From Apteryx mantelli (taxonomy: Eukaryota; Chordata; Aves; Apterygiformes; Apterygidae), in the NCBI RefSeq assembly GCF_036417845.1, contig NC_089985.1:31702583-31766582 (forward strand): a DNA stretch of 64,000 nt, read 5' to 3'. This document shows, one piece after another, positions 26,001-39,429 of the stretch (position 1 is its first letter; each line of letters opens with the position of its first letter). The notes under the pieces are model-generated. The model saw nothing but the letters and a program-made list of their open reading frames with translations, did no database searches and was not told the DNA's origin. The position numbers and the translations under genes are program-made.

Positions 26001-28600
26001 TGTCCCAGCCCTCCCGGACCTCAAGGCATGTTCCAGGCAAGAAGGAACTGCAAGGGCACAGCAGTCACAAGGAACTGCAGTGCATTCCTCTCCATGTGGT
26101 ACAGGATGTTTGATGCACACTGGGAATCCCCAGAAAACCTCTGGGACTAGCCATGGCATGTGGGTGAGGTGGCATGTTGCATTAGGCCATTTCCAGGAGT
26201 CCTGGACCCTTGGAACCAGGGTGACAACACATACTATGGTTGGCCTTGGGCCCCATGCCCAAAGAGCACTCAGCTGTTGTGCTGAGTGGACCACAGACAA
26301 GAAGACACTCTTTGGTCTTTCAGATGGTCAGTTAAGCATTTGCAGGTTCTCCCACTGCCCATAGGTAACACTCGTAAAATTTGTAGCATCTGTGGGCTCA
26401 TTGCATGATCCAGCTCAGTTAGAGATTGAGGGTTGCAAAGAAACATCTGTCAGGAGAACCTGCGTCACACTCCCAAAATACCCATCTGTGATAACAAGGG
26501 GCAGCTGACCAGTTTCATCTAGAGCATGACCACAAAAGACCAAGATCTCCAGATGCCACCACGAACCAGCCCCAATACAGCAAATGTCCCTGTTTCCTAT
26601 GCCCACTGCAACTGCTGAGGAAAAGAAGCTAACCCCACTGAAACACACTCACAACAGAAATAAAACACCAAAAACATCTCCATGGTAGCCCTTTTTACTT
26701 AATGTTTGCAGAAAGAGGAGCATACCCAGGAACATCTTGTCCTCAGCCAGAATCAGCAAGACCTTAAAACACAATAAACGGATCACATACAAACATTTCT
26801 GAAGGGATGACATTGCCAGGGTTAAAAAAAATGGCTCTCCACACAGGCACCCATGCCCAGCTTCAAAGATAAAGTGAACACAACATGACCCTCCAGACCA
26901 AAACCACCATGAGGGTGTGGAATGGTCTCAAAGCAGGGAGAAAACAGGAAATTCAGAAGACATTGGAAAGCTCCTCTCCAAAAGCCATGTGTCATTTGGG
27001 AAAGAAAAGAGCCCAAGGCAAAAAACAGCTCAACAGCTACGGCAGCCATTCAAAGAGAAACCAAATCCCAGCACATCACCCAGGCTTCAACTTGTTTTGT
27101 CCAGATCAGGCTTCCTCCATGCAGACTGGCTGCCTTCTCCAGCCTCTTCCTTCCCTCTTTAGCCAACTCCTGCACTAATTTCACCACACTGGAAGGATCC
27201 AAGCAAGACTACAAAACCAAAGGGAGATATGAAGATTGCCTTCACATCTCCTTCTGCACTTGCCCAGTTTGCTTTGCACTGGAACCGCAGATGGAGAATC
27301 GCAAGCCAGGGAATTCGTGCAGCTGGGGAAGGTCCCACCCCTCTGCAGCTAGGGCACAATACACGTCCGTGAGCATGTCCCGCAAGGTGAGGAGACCTTG
27401 AGCAATGGGTGCAGGTAGGACACCTCATCTGAACAGACAGCAGAGTCCAGTGAGGGGGCAAGGACTCCTGTGCCCACTGCCCCGGCCTCGACTTTGCGGG
27501 TGGACATCTGGGCTCCTCATCCACAAGAATTGACAGGGTCCAAAGGATAAAAAGGGACTGGAGCAAAGAAGCTGGCTGCTCCGTGAGCAGTATTAAAGCC
27601 TCTTCAAAACATCTGGCCCGTGCTTAGGGACTACTGATCAATAGCAATCGATTCTTGCACATCAGCAGGATTTTGCAAGTGCCTGGTATACTCCTGAATG
27701 AAGCCATTAGCACCTACAATCTCTAACTAATAGCCTGTAATGAAGGGGTTTTACCTACGTTAATAGCAGGCCGGGTGATAAACAGGAATTTCACTATCGA
27801 TGTTCACTGGGGTGAGGGAATCCTGTGGCTGCAGAGGAGAAAAGACACAAGCAAAGACAACATTGGCACACTGGGGAACTGGGTGATTTGGAGGAACAGC
27901 GAAGGAACAAGCCTCTAAAGAGCCCAAGCGAAAGAAAACTAAGAAGGGCATCCAAGAAAAAGAATTTTTTTTATCATAGAAAAGTAAATCACTAACATGG
28001 GCAGCCTGTTCCAGCCTGCCCAGGGGAACCTCTGAGACAAAAGAACTAAGCAAGCACAATATATTGATTAAACCCAAGATGAAATACATTTACCCCGTCT
28101 TTTAAAAGCCACGTATTTCCACTGGGGAAGCATGGTTCCCTGGGAAACAGTCCCTCACATGGCCCATTGACGCCCACCAAAATTCAAGCAATAGCCGGAG
28201 CTTCCTCTAGTTCCAACATCTCCCTCCCGCAAGGATGCTCTAGGGCCTCGTAGAAGGGTTGGGCTCCCACTGCTGCCTTCACCCGTGCTCCTCGCCATCC
28301 CTGGGCAGCAAGTTACGGTGGCCTTCCTCTAGGGACCTAGCAGGGATGCAGCTCCCTCAGACCTCACCCTCGGCACGCAGAAAAGCCAAGGAGCCCCCAG
28401 TCCGAGGCCACAGGCCAGCCCTGCGAGGGTTAACCCTGCCACCACTTCCCACTCTGCGGGTTTAATGCGCCTAGAGCTGCAGCAAGGGTGTTAAACTCCT
28501 ACACTTGCAGTTCAAAGGCAGCTTTGCAGCGCTGAGCGGTCTTAAAATGTACGGCTTTTCAGAAGTGTGACCTTTTCACAGGGTTTCCAATTCAGTTAAG
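23025..28600. other. Intron stretch with no recognised gene
   Basis: No coding or RNA signal is supported. The only repeat trace is a short CR1-like phrase at 27995-28025. Several overlapping open frames at 26885-27566 on both strands have no consistent coding signature. Confidence 0.6.
27995..28025 (+). mobile_element. Possible CR1 LINE trace
   Basis: CATGGGCAGCCTGTTCCAG closely resembles a phrase common in the 3' part of avian CR1 elements (GGGCAACCTGTTCCAGTG, from memory). The similarity ends after about 30 bp, and no CR1 3' terminal octamer repeats are seen. Very tentative. Confidence 0.3.
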
Positions 28601-28639
28601 ATTTGTTTCCTCCTTTTTCGAGCACGTAACTAATTGTAG

Positions 28640-28950
28640 TCACGAAACACCTCCTCCAACGGCAGCGCGCAGATGGGCCAGGCTCCCTGCAGGCCTGCAA
28701 ATGTCACGACCGGCTCCCTTCGGCTATCGCGACGGCCTTTCTGCAAAGGTTCGAGGGCACGGAAAGTCACCAGGCCATCATCTGACGCTCAAGCACTCGC
28801 ACACCTTGTCCGTAGCCAAACACGGCTTCTACCCAACCGGCCTCTGCTGCGGCGCGGGGCGCAGCTCGGCCCCACATCCCACTGCGCGACACCCAGCTGC
28901 GGGTCTCCCACCCCGCACCGAGATGCTAGCGGCTCTGGTGTTTTCCGGAC
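28640..28950. promoter_or_regulatory. Intronic CpG-rich islet
   Basis: Dense CpG from about 28640 to 28950, including GCGGCGCGGGGCGC, is embedded in CpG-poor intron. No donor or start can be assigned. Confidence 0.4.
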
Positions 28951-29056
28951 TGCAATCCCCGAAGCAAAACTACCTCTGCACAAACAAAGCCTAGCCTTAA
29001 ATGAACAGGACGGACAGACAACTCTCTTTCACACTTCATTTATTTCCTTGCACATG

Positions 29057-29094
29057 AGCTCAAAAGTTGCATATCAGCTCAAAAGTTGCATATC
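29057..29094. repeat. 19-bp perfect tandem duplication
   Basis: AGCTCAAAAGTTGCATATC occurs twice head to tail (29057-29075 and 29076-29094) with no mismatch. It is probably a recent slippage event. Confidence 0.95.
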
Positions 29095-30127
29095 AGCTTT
29101 CTGCCATTTTCCCCCCATTCCCACTATGGGCCAGGAATGCCCTTTGAAATATCTCAGATATCGGTCCCTCCATGGGCAGCAAGTCGGCTCTCGAAGGCTG
29201 CCAAACCCAAAGAGCGTGCCACCACCCGCTGCCCAAAGCAGCCCCAAAGCTCTGCTGCTGCTATGTTAAAACCAGGAGCCTTGTTTCAAATCGCACCCTT
29301 CTTCCAGGGTGCCCAAGTCATCATTGGATGACAAACTCCACGATGGAAGGGACATATCTGCAGAGGTATCCCCATGATCCCACAGGCAGGCTGACTTACA
29401 TTATTTTAAAATGCCCGGGTTTAGTAATCTAAGTAAAGCAGCTGACACATTCATTAGGGTGGTAGTCAAGCAGTGTAGGAACTGGTTTGAAACCCAGGAC
29501 CAGATTAAAAGCCCAGTGTGACTGTGCTGCTGACCCTTACCAGTGCCGGCACGCCAAGTATTTCTGAGCTGTTCGACCGGACACAACGCAGTCCCTGAAG
29601 TTCACAAATTACTAATCCAAGACACTATTTGCAAGGAACATATTGTTTTTGTGTCAACAAAGCTTCTCCAAACACAGGGCACAACATCACAAAGTTCAGA
29701 GTCTGGGTTACAAACTTCCCCGCTGAACTTTGGGCCAAACACGGGGAACCTCCAGCCTTACTCCGACCTTCATAAACCTGCCGCACAGCTCCCAGACCTG
29801 CACATGGGCATTTTCGCTACCCGTTCCATATTCACCGCCCGGGTTTGTTTGGACGCGTTCTGCTCACGATTTGCTCTTTGGAGCAACTCCAAATCTGCCT
29901 CCCTCTTAAGTTTTCCTACAATATAGTCATTCAAACTGATTGCAAACATGAGAAGCTCTGTTTGATTTCTCTACGCACACTAATTCTAGACTAGGTCACC
30001 AAACTATTTTCATAGTTGTGTCAGCACTGTCTAGACAAACCATTAAAAACAGGATGCAACGATCATCAGAAATGCAATGTCAAGTTCATGCCCGGAGATA
30101 CTGTGGAAGCCACAGGGAGAAAAGAGG

Positions 30128-30149
30128 AAAAAAAAAAAAAAAAAAAAAA
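30128..30149. repeat. Poly-A run (A22)
   Basis: Twenty-two uninterrupted A. The upstream sequence is not a recognisable SINE or processed pseudogene, so this is listed only as a homopolymer. Confidence 0.9.
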
Positions 30150-30329
30150 TCTGTCATTACATGGTCCACTCACACAGTTTGGCCAGAGCTGGCTCAGCCG
30201 CCACTTCTGTATTTAAGCAGACTTTACTGATGTTCACCAGAAAAATGCATGTTTAACTGCAATTAAGAAAAATACACTGAGAACAACAGGCCCAGGGAAC
30301 AGCGGGATCTTTGGAAGGGTTCATCCGAG

Positions 30330-30560
30330 CAGCAGCGTGTGCTCCGTATGGTCGCGCCCAGGGCTGCCTACCTCGTGCCGCTGGGTAGTATCCCACCGCA
30401 CCGCCGACGCCAGACCGTCAATGGGAGGCCAGCAACCACGTCCCATTTTCATGCGGGAATACGGAGCGCCCCTGCAGCACGAGGAGCAGCGAGGGGTCCC
30501 GGACATGGCTGCCCCCCGCCAGCCTCCCGCAGCTTCCCATCGCTGCCACCAAAACCCTAA
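30330..30560. promoter_or_regulatory. Intronic CpG-rich islet
   Basis: A short CpG cluster (for example CACCGCCGACGCC near 30394-30412) is followed immediately by a long AT-rich block (30600-31800). It is an orphan islet or a by-product of local GC conversion. Confidence 0.35.
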
Positions 30561-30779
30561 CTTCGTCCCCACCGAGCAGTTTTTTTTTCCTAGCATTGTG
30601 CCTCAGAAATTTGGCTTTCCGTTTTTTTTGCCACTTCTTAACATGGAACTCTTCCAAATGCCAAAAAACACAAGTTGTAATCTTGGCAGAAAAGGATGCG
30701 CTTACAAAAATCATCACTCTGTCAAAACAGAAAAATAATGCAGGAGCTGATCTGTGCACATTAATCCGCTGCAGTCAAT

Positions 30780-31800
30780 GAGGAGACAATTTCCCTGGAG
30801 AAAGTCATACATTAAAAGGAAAAAAAAATTGGAAAGAAAAAAAAAAGATTAATGTGACTTTGAAATATCACAAGCACCGTTTATCTTCCTCCTGCCACCA
30901 CAGTTTTTTGTCTTTTTTTTTCCTTTTTTTAAATACAAAGAGCCTTAAAATTCACTGCAAATACATTCCTTCTGCCTCAGATGTGCAAACATAGGTGCAT
31001 TACAGTATAGCAAAAATATAAATATAGTACCACCTGCTCCCTCAGTATACAGCCTTAATGTTTTAAATTAATTTAATAAAAAAACGTAATTGCTTTTCAC
31101 TGACACAACCTTCTAATTACACTCAGAGTAGATACATGCTTCTCTGAGCTCCTACGTATGTTAGCAATTTGGTCACACACAAAGTTCAGCCCTTGGCACT
31201 TCTGTGTCAGCATCAAAGCCGCACACAGAATATTGTTCCCCGACATACATTTAGCAACAGATACAGAGCTCAGGCTCTGCCACAGGTATGACCTGAAAAT
31301 TCAAGCAGTCATTCTCTTTCTGAGGCAGTACTAAAAGATCTTGCCAGCTAAAAAATAAGTCTCAATCTACATAACGTGAAGAAGAAAGCAACACTCAAAA
31401 CTGAGTTGGATTATGTGAACTCAGCCTTTGGCAATTCTGAAACAAATGAGCTCACCATCCCATTTATATTCTCATTTTCCTTTTACACATGTCCCATAGA
31501 TCATAAATATACATTAATAACTGCAACACTCAAAGTTTACATTCAGCGGTAACATTTAGGATCAATACTCTTCAAATGACCTTTAATAATAATGAGCTAC
31601 CATAACACTGTCTTGAGGACATTAAATTTTTATTAGAAATACTTTATTACAAATGTTCAAACCCATCTCTGTGCACTTGCGTGCCCATACAAATATACTC
31701 CTGCCATTATATTTTTCCTTGATGAAAACAAAGTCTTCCAAGGCTTTTGAAAAATGTGCAGTATGGAGGCTTTAGAGCTTTCACATTTTCAGCTTAGGGT
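30780..31800. promoter_or_regulatory. AT-rich block, candidate conserved non-coding elements
   Basis: About 1 kb of AT-rich sequence without strong repeats. It includes TTTTAAATTAATTTAATAAA near 31070 and GTAATTGC near 31087, plus TAATAATAATGAGCTACC near 31585. Homeodomain-type cores are frequent. There are no open frames of note. A regulatory role is inferred from composition only. Confidence 0.3.
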
Positions 31801-32514
31801 TTCTTTTTGTTTGGTTGGGTTTTTTTAAATCAAAACCCACAAACCAAGGGTTGGAAAATCACATTTTCAAAGAGATAAATAGGAGATAAATGGCTTGAAC
31901 AGGATGGGACTGAGCTCCCGAACACCATCAGCCCTCAAGGAAGGAAGGTGGACACCGAGACCGGGGCAGCAGCACCTGCCGGGCTCCACGGAGCACCCTG
32001 GCTTCCCAGGAAGTGGCTCCGCTCCCATTCCCTGACTTGGAGGGGACTCAACGGGGTCCCCCATCCGAACCAGTCCTTTCACACAGCTCCGACTCCCAGG
32101 CAGCGGAGACAGTGTTTTCCTCTGACTGGAAAGCTAAAAATGGAAAAAAGGGGGAAAACAAAAAAAAAAAACCCAAACCCCTCAAAAGAACAAGGCTGGG
32201 GTATGGGGAAGGGAGAAATCAGTGAAACGCACAACATCCCACTGAGATCCAGTCTCTTCCCCCCCCCCCTTTTTTTTTTTTAAATGTCCAGTCAAGCCCA
32301 AAGTCAGATTATACCCAAGTCTCTCTGCCCATTTTGGGTGTTAAAAAAAACTCAAGGGCAGAGGGTTTGTAATGATTTCTTTCTTCTTCAGCTGCAAGTC
32401 CTGGACTCAAACTATAAAGAAAACTGATTTTAGTAAGACAATGAAACCAAATGGATGGAGGTGAAGTCAGACAAAGGAAGCAGGCAGGAGAACAGAACAA
32501 ATCTCTCTGCAATG

Positions 32515-33260
32515 TCAGCAGATGCTACTTCTAAAATTTGCTAATTAAAAACATTAAAGGCAACACCGTGTATTGCAGTTAATGTCCCTTTAACAACCTA
32601 CCTTTGTTCAGTACAGTTACCCTGCTGTTACAAGCTCCCCAAACTTGACGGTAATTGTAGCACAAGCATGTTTTCACATTTCACTCTGAATTTCTTGGAG
32701 TCTCAATTCTGAAAAAAACCTTTCCATATTGTTTCTCTTATTCACACTTAGCTATTGCGGGCTGGGGGAAATAAACCCCTCAGTTAACATTTGCACCCCT
32801 GGGTCTCTGGGGGCCACCGCGGCTCATTTGGCCGCGGGAAAGGCCCCAGCGCACCGTCTTCACGGGGCTGGCGACAAACCCGCCACGGGCAATTCCCGCT
32901 GCTCAGTGACCCGAGCGCAGCCAAGTCGGAGGAGAACGGGAACGGGAGTCTTCTCGTTTGCTACCCGTCCCCACATACTGATAAAAAGAATGATTACACT
33001 TTTAAGTTCGAACAATTCCCTGCAGTTGTAGCCATGTCATATCTAGATTGTCTAATTTACATGCATATTCATAATCCCTGTGTATTTAATTAAATTCTTC
33101 AATCCCTGGAGTGTCTTTCCTAAACAATAGTAATTTATCTTGCACAGATAAGGGTGCCCTCGATTTATTCCACTCTGTAGCTAACAGCATTTCCTTCTGA
33201 TCAAGGGTAGGAAGCAGCCTCGAACAGAGGGAATCTTTAAATATATTTAAATTGCAAGAT
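32515..33260. promoter_or_regulatory. Candidate conserved non-coding cluster
   Basis: Two AT-rich blocks flank the islet at 32800-32960. The left one has GCTAATTAAAAAC and GGTAATTGTAGC. The right one has CTAATTTACATGCATATTC, TTTAATTAAATTC and a GATA-type CAGATAAGG. Their motif density, lack of repeats and complexity suggest a conserved enhancer pair, but no alignment was made. Confidence 0.4.
32800..32960. promoter_or_regulatory. Short CpG islet between AT-rich blocks
   Basis: About 160 bp rich in CpG (GCCACCGCGG, GGCCGCGGG, CCCGAGCG) is sandwiched between AT-rich motif blocks at 32515-32760 and 32985-33260. Confidence 0.4.
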
Positions 33261-33460
33261 TAGACCGCTTTTCTTTCTTTTTCTATCTCACCCTAAGTTA
33301 CCCTCTTAAATGATAAATACGTTCTCTTGAGCTCCAAGGAAAACCTTTCACCTAACATCCTGATAACGGCTGCATGCTCCAAATGCAAAAACGCTGCCCG
33401 CAAATGCTGGGCTGGAAGAGATGAGACTCGGCATCCCAGGCTACCCTGCAGTGGGGTTCC

Positions 33461-33518
33461 CTCCAGGACGGTCCACGGGACACCCCCTGCTCCAGGACGG
33501 TCCACGGGACACCCTCTG
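33461..33518. repeat. 29-bp tandem duplication
   Basis: CTCCAGGACGGTCCACGGGA begins at 33461 and again at 33490, a 29-bp head-to-tail duplication with a near-identical remainder (ACACCCC against ACACCCT). The period is not a multiple of three, which argues against coding here. Confidence 0.93.
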
Positions 33519-33774
33519 CTTGCCCCCTTCACCAAAGGCTGCAAATCCCTCCATCACACCCCACAAGCCCTGCTGAAAAATCTAAAAAGTCACAGCCACG
33601 GGGAGTCTCAGGAGGACAAAGTCCTTGATCTTTCCAGCAAATATCCCAAGGCCCTACGACAGCGACACTAGTGCTTGCGAGGCTATTACCCAACCGATAA
33701 CCTCCGGCACCTCGGAGATGGACAGACAACACGGCAGACCCAAACAGCTCGGAAAGCCCTTCAGAGAGGCTTCT

Positions 33775-33905
33775 TCCTTTGGCATGCTAACCCTGTGCAA
33801 ATATTAGCATGGGGAAATTAATTCAGCCTCCAATTAGAAAAGTGTTAAAATATTTAGCAAAGTCAAACTGCCAAGAACATTGAGATTGGAAGGAAGGAAA
33901 AAAAA
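33775..33905. promoter_or_regulatory. Candidate POU/homeodomain element with inverted arms
   Basis: An 8-bp inverted pair CATGCTAA (33783-33790) and TTAGCATG (33804-33811) brackets an octamer-like GTGCAAAT (33795-33802). TTAATT and CAATTAG follow within 30 bp. The arrangement is compact and looks like a developmental regulatory site. This is inference. Confidence 0.35.
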
Positions 33906-36900
33906 AGTCTTGTGCTACAACACATTCATTTTTTTATTAATACAGTTCTCGTGGCCTGTGAAAACTACAGCTCTATCAGTCCTAGCGTCTTCTTCGCTGC
34001 CCTCCTCCCAAACCTCATTGCACCATTCTAGGACAGCGTTGAAGTAGGGTAGAGAAGCATTGGTTTCTCCAACAGCCGCGTCTGCTCTACTGGCTGCATT
34101 ACACCACAGGTAACCAGGGGAAGCACTGTTCTGCTCTGGCTGCGTTTCCTTTTTTTTTCCTTAAGTATCCACCCATTGGCCAACACAGGATAACCCACCC
34201 ATTCTTACGTTCTCCAGCTGCTCCCAGCCAAACCCCTTGAAGTCCCTAGAGATGCTGCTACTGTGAAAATGGGGGCAGGTTTCTGCTGCCAGCTCTTTCC
34301 CAAGTTGCAGCACCCAGAGCAGAAGCACATGGGAAAGCCACCAAACCCCTCCAGGAGGAAAGGCCACCTTCTGCCACCTGGGTGTCTCTGCACCAGATTC
34401 CCCAGAGCAACCCAGGCTTTCCAGGAGGTCTGCACTACACCGGCAGGTCCCATAAACTCAGACGACCTGTAACCAAGGTCTCATAACCAATGTCCTGTAA
34501 CCTCGGACAAACACTAGTCAGCTCTGCTTTGAGCATGTGGATTCCCATCTTCCAGTTTCATATGCAGCATCATCCATCCCATCCTCCTCCGGGTGGTGGG
34601 GGACCACTCCTGCAGCCACCCAACCCCTGCTTCACTGCATCACCACACCGCAGCCATGGCATAACAACCACATGCCTAAAGCTGCATCTGGCTGACACAA
34701 CGAAGGGCCGTTATCCCTTAAAACGAGTTGCTTTGCCTCTCGTTCAAGAGCCCTTTTTCAGGAAAAGTAGCAGACAAGGAGGGGAGTGGTATCTTCAGTG
34801 CTTGAGTTGGGCACAGCGCTGCCCTGAATGGGAAGGGGCTGCACAAGCCCACCTCCCCATGTAAAGCAGGACTCAGGGCTCACCTGGAACAGCCAGTGGG
34901 ACAGCAAGCGGCTGAAGGCACCACCCTCCACCAGCGCCATCCTCCACGGACGCAGCCTCCGATTGCCAAATCCTTTTCCCCAAGAATTCTTAGCTGGATT
35001 CAGACATTCCTAGGCTGTTATTTATTTTAGTACTTGCAGCTCTCTCTGGAGCATGCAGGGACGTTCTGTCTTAAAACCTGCTGGATCTCATGCCAAAAGG
35101 ACATCTGCTTGGAAGGCGGCTTCTCCTGCAGACCCGGCCCTGGAGGGTTGAATTCCCGTCTCTGCAAGATCCCAAACATGCCCTCGCACCCGCAAAGCCA
35201 AGCCAGTTCACAGCAAAGCCAGCAGCAAGAAAAGCCACTCAGGCAAACCACAGCTCTCATTTCCACTTCAGAGGCCTCACAAGATTTTTAGACCTTGGAA
35301 ACATTTCTTCCTACTCAGGGCATTTTTAGGTTAATGGTTCATCAAACCTCACAGTCCAGGAAACCATCGAGTGGCTGACCGATGCATGGGTGTGGGAACG
35401 GGTGAGGAAAAACAGCCTCCCAGACACTGGCACTTCGCACAGCGCTCGAACCACAGGCTCTGGGCTAAGCTGGAAGCCACCAGAAACAAGCCAGACCCAG
35501 GCAGGCGGGCGGCACGGGGAGGGAAAGCCTGGCTACTGCCTTGTGCCTCTTTCAGACATGGCAAACACACACAGCAAATAATCACTTATCAAAACCAAGG
35601 GCTTGGATCCCATTTCCAGGACGCTCTCCAAAGTGCAGTGTTGCCACGTCAGAAGCAGTCATGCCCGCTAAATCCTTCGTCTCGTTCTGCAAACCCCTAC
35701 AGCTGCTGGGTTGCACCAGTAGCACTGAGGGAAGACAACACCATTTGCAGAGGGAATATGTGACATACGAGTTCTTCCTCTGGCCAGGAAAAGGTCTGTC
35801 AGTGTAACAGAACAGTGGTTCTCTGCACTGATTTTATTTGCCTGAGCCTTAGTTTCCATGCTATACTCAACTGCAAAAGAATAACGAAACATTGGCCATT
35901 TCAGGAAGAGCCCTCCATGTCCCACAAGCACATCCTTCTTGGAAAACTAGTGTTTTCAAGCAAGTCCTCCAAATTTGGACAATCCCAAGCCATTCCCTTC
36001 ACATCATGAAATCATTCTCCCACATCACCAACTCTCTTTTCTGTAGCAGAAGTCAAGGACTATGGAGCCATGGCTAAGAACATTTACCAGTTCACCTTCA
36101 GCCTGCTCAGATTTTTTTTTAAGTTTTAAAGATTTTACAGGGTCTAGGTAACAGCAGATTTTTATTGCAATAAAGACAGACAACAGAGGAAAATTTCTCT
36201 CTGCTCCCTCTCCCAGTTAGCATAGCACCAACATGCTTCCAACAGGGTATGACTTCCCCATTTACATTTCTGATACACCACTTGGAAATTAGCCCACTGT
36301 GAGCCACTAGCAAAAACTTACAACTTAAGCAAGGTGCTAAGCATGCGAATCTTTCAAATGAAGTCACCATTTTGAATTTTAGAGATAACGGCTGTTTGCA
36401 CCACATGGGGGCTGCTACTCAGTCACTGTGGACCCAGCGATGCCTCTGAAGATACCTGCTCATCCCACATGATTGCAGCAACATGGTCAGGATGTGATGA
36501 GAAACCAACTTCCTGTCTTCTTCCAAATAACTGGGCAGCAAATATCTGTTCCCGACACATCTTGTCTGCACAGGAACAGCCTGATGACTCCCTCATCCAT
36601 CCCTGATGCTGAAGCAGCAGAAAGCAAGGAGACGTGCTGCCCTTTGCCATGCGCGTGCGGTGATGGTTGAAGAGCCAACTGCCCTTGCGCCACAGGGGAG
36701 CGCAGCAGGCAGTAGTGCTGCGGTGCTGTGCCCCGGTTCTGGAAGCCACAACTTCATAAACCATCAACTGAACCTGCTCCTGCATTGCAATGACCTGGCT
36801 GCTCACAAGCATGTCTGAGCCAGCCTGAAGAGTGTTTCACCCTGCGCCAGGCTGAAGAGCATTTTATATGGCAGGACAGAGGCCATGAAGCTAAAGCAGA

Positions 36901-39425
36901 CTGAGTCAAATTCAAGATGAGATGGAGAGCGCTCAAGGAAAGGGAGGAAACACATTTGTGCCATCCAGGGGATTCCGGGAAAGAGCAAAGGGCCTACGCT
37001 ACATTCTGCACCATTCAGAAACCCCAGCTTGGAAAACACTCCAAAACTCAGTTTGTTCTTGATCATCCTTGCAAGCACCTGCTTCACACCTGCCATTGCC
37101 AAGTGATATTTTCCACAGTGGGAAGCAGGGGAACAGGAACACACAGCGAGCAGCACATCAGAAGCCATTAGGTTCACCATCCCACTTGGTGGCACATCCA
37201 TCACAGTGCCTCTGTGACCTTGAGGTCTTTAGAGAGCTCAGCCAGCCTCAACAACCCCCCAACACACCAAAATAACATTTCACAAATGAGGTTTACAGCC
37301 CGGTTTTCCAACTTTCAGGACAGATGCCCTTATTTTAGCAAGAACGTCAAATACGGATAGCCCATGATTCATGGATCAAATAGAGAGGGCTTAAAGAGGA
37401 GAGACTCAAGGGGGAGAAGATACTTCTCAGATAGGAAAAAAAGAAGAAAAACATAAGATTTACCTCAAAATGTAACAGACCCAGGGGACAAATTAAAAAA
37501 GGAAACCATAAAATGCTTGCCCAACTGCTTTAATTCTCACATCTGGTACTTCACAGTAAAGTTTCCTGTACTGTGTATAATTAGATATATGTGTACATGT
37601 ACATACAGATTTTTCTGAGATTTTTATGTACAGATCTTAATCCCAAAGAAATTCTTAACTGTGCTCACTGAAAAAAGCTGCAGCAAGAGTTGCTGCGGAA
37701 GAAAGGAATAGCATCACCTCACACATCAAGGTCTCAGAGACGCTGCGATGTAAATATGCAGAAGTTGCAGCCTGTGGTCTACAAACTAATCCAAAGCATT
37801 ACTGGAAGGCAGCAAGAAAACACCGGCTTATTGTTAGTCACCTTCGGCTCCCACGTGGGGCCCTGCAGCTCCAGGGACATTTGAAAGACCTGCAATTTGG
37901 AAATCAGCTGCAAATCCCTGACCTAAAGCAACTCGCTAGGAATCAGTATAAATATTGTATCGCGTTCCTGTCGCAGTGCCTGTTCTGGCTGTCTGGCTCA
38001 GCCCCAATCTGGGCCACTTCACACTCCCAGACGGCGGAAACACTGCAACAGCATTGCTGCAGACAACACATCAGTATTACCTGGAAATTGGGGATGGGGT
38101 GTCCTATGGGCAGCATGTCAAAACACCAAATTGCAAATGCAGGTCACCGACTAATCACCCTCACGGCCTGTGGCTCTTCCTGCAGCAACCAGAGGTCCCA
38201 CCTCTTTGGTCCAAGATGCGTCCAGCATCCCAGGGATGCTCTCGGGCTGAGCAGCCAAGGCCACGCAGTATCCCCTGGTGGGCTCTTTGGGGCACACGTT
38301 CAGAGCCACACTCGCCTTACAGCACCCTTACAGTGCCAGGAGATTGGCTGCTCGGGAGCCTCGCTGACAGAGTCCAGGGCAAAGTCAGGCAGGTTCCCCA
38401 GAACAACCCCATGCTCATCCTGGCCCGACTCCTACTGTAAAACAATAAAGGGCCTTTTTTGATTTATTAGAAAAAGATGAGGCTTGCTGGGGGGAGGTTG
38501 ATCCATGAAAAAGTTATTTATCTGGAGATGGGGAACAGAGGGGAAACACAACAGAAAGAAATAAGGCCACTGATTCCAGTGCTAAAAATCCACCAAGCCA
38601 AATAGATATCAATAGAGGTCTTAAGGACCTCCAAGAGCAGTACGTCCTAGACCAGAACACGCCCCAGACACCCAAGAGACAGCAGTAATGGGAATGGGAG
38701 AAGGGGAAGGTGAGACCAGTGTATGTGCAACGGGGATCAACTCAGTTTGCAATCTCGGTCTCATACTAATCATTTTGATGCAAAGGCAAAGAGATCTCAA
38801 ACTCATCCAACTCATGGTGCATCTCCTGCCAACCCTAGAATCCACCCAAATGCCATCACACTGTATAATTAAACACTTAAAACGTGCAGGGAGGGAGGGA
38901 AGTTATCCCCATCTATATCGGAAGCATCCTGAGCTCTACTCGGGTGCAGTAAGGAGCAACACAGCTGCAAAGTACCCAAACATCAAGACCACTGTAGCAC
39001 ATCGCCCTTGGGATCCATGAGATGGGCACTCCCGGGAGAGACCTGCCAACGTCTCCAGGAAGCATTAGGAAAATTAAAATAAAGAAAGAAGGCTGCATGT
39101 CCACCAGCAGAGCTAAGAGGATGAGGTGCTTCTCTGGAAACATCCAGGGTCTCTACTAAGAGGGCTGCAGCCTCGGTGCACAGGGAGAGAGGACGAGCGA
39201 GCAGGGCAAGAGGAACTGGCTGGATGTTTATCCCATCCTCATCTTTGTGTTATCAGTACCCCGGTATCAGCATTGTTCAAAATGGCTGCTTAGATGGTTG
39301 CCAGCAGCAACAACAGAATCTGTCCATCTGCTGGCATTCTCCTTAATCCATCTCAAACACTCTTCTTCTTTCGAAATGCACACAGGAAAAAAAAAAAAAA
39401 AAGCCCGCCTTGTACAAAGAAACAC
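33906..39425. other. Intron stretch with no recognised gene
   Basis: Ordinary intronic sequence. The landmarks are a MIR-like fragment (35837-35886), the palindrome TGTACATGTACA near 37590, and A16 at 39387-39402. No exons, RNA genes or mobile elements are otherwise supported. Confidence 0.6.
35837..35886 (+). mobile_element. MIR-like SINE fragment (core 3' part)
   Basis: TTTGCCTGAGCCTTAGTTTCC and the following AACTGCAAAAGAATAAC resemble the MIR core phrase (from memory, TGTGCCTCAGTTTCCTCATC then TGTAAAATGGGGATAA). It is diverged and short. Confidence 0.4.
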
Positions 39426-39429
39426 AATC

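Noticed and set aside
30128-30149. Poly-A as a SINE or retrogene tail
   Set aside because: No recognisable retroposed body or direct repeats on either side.
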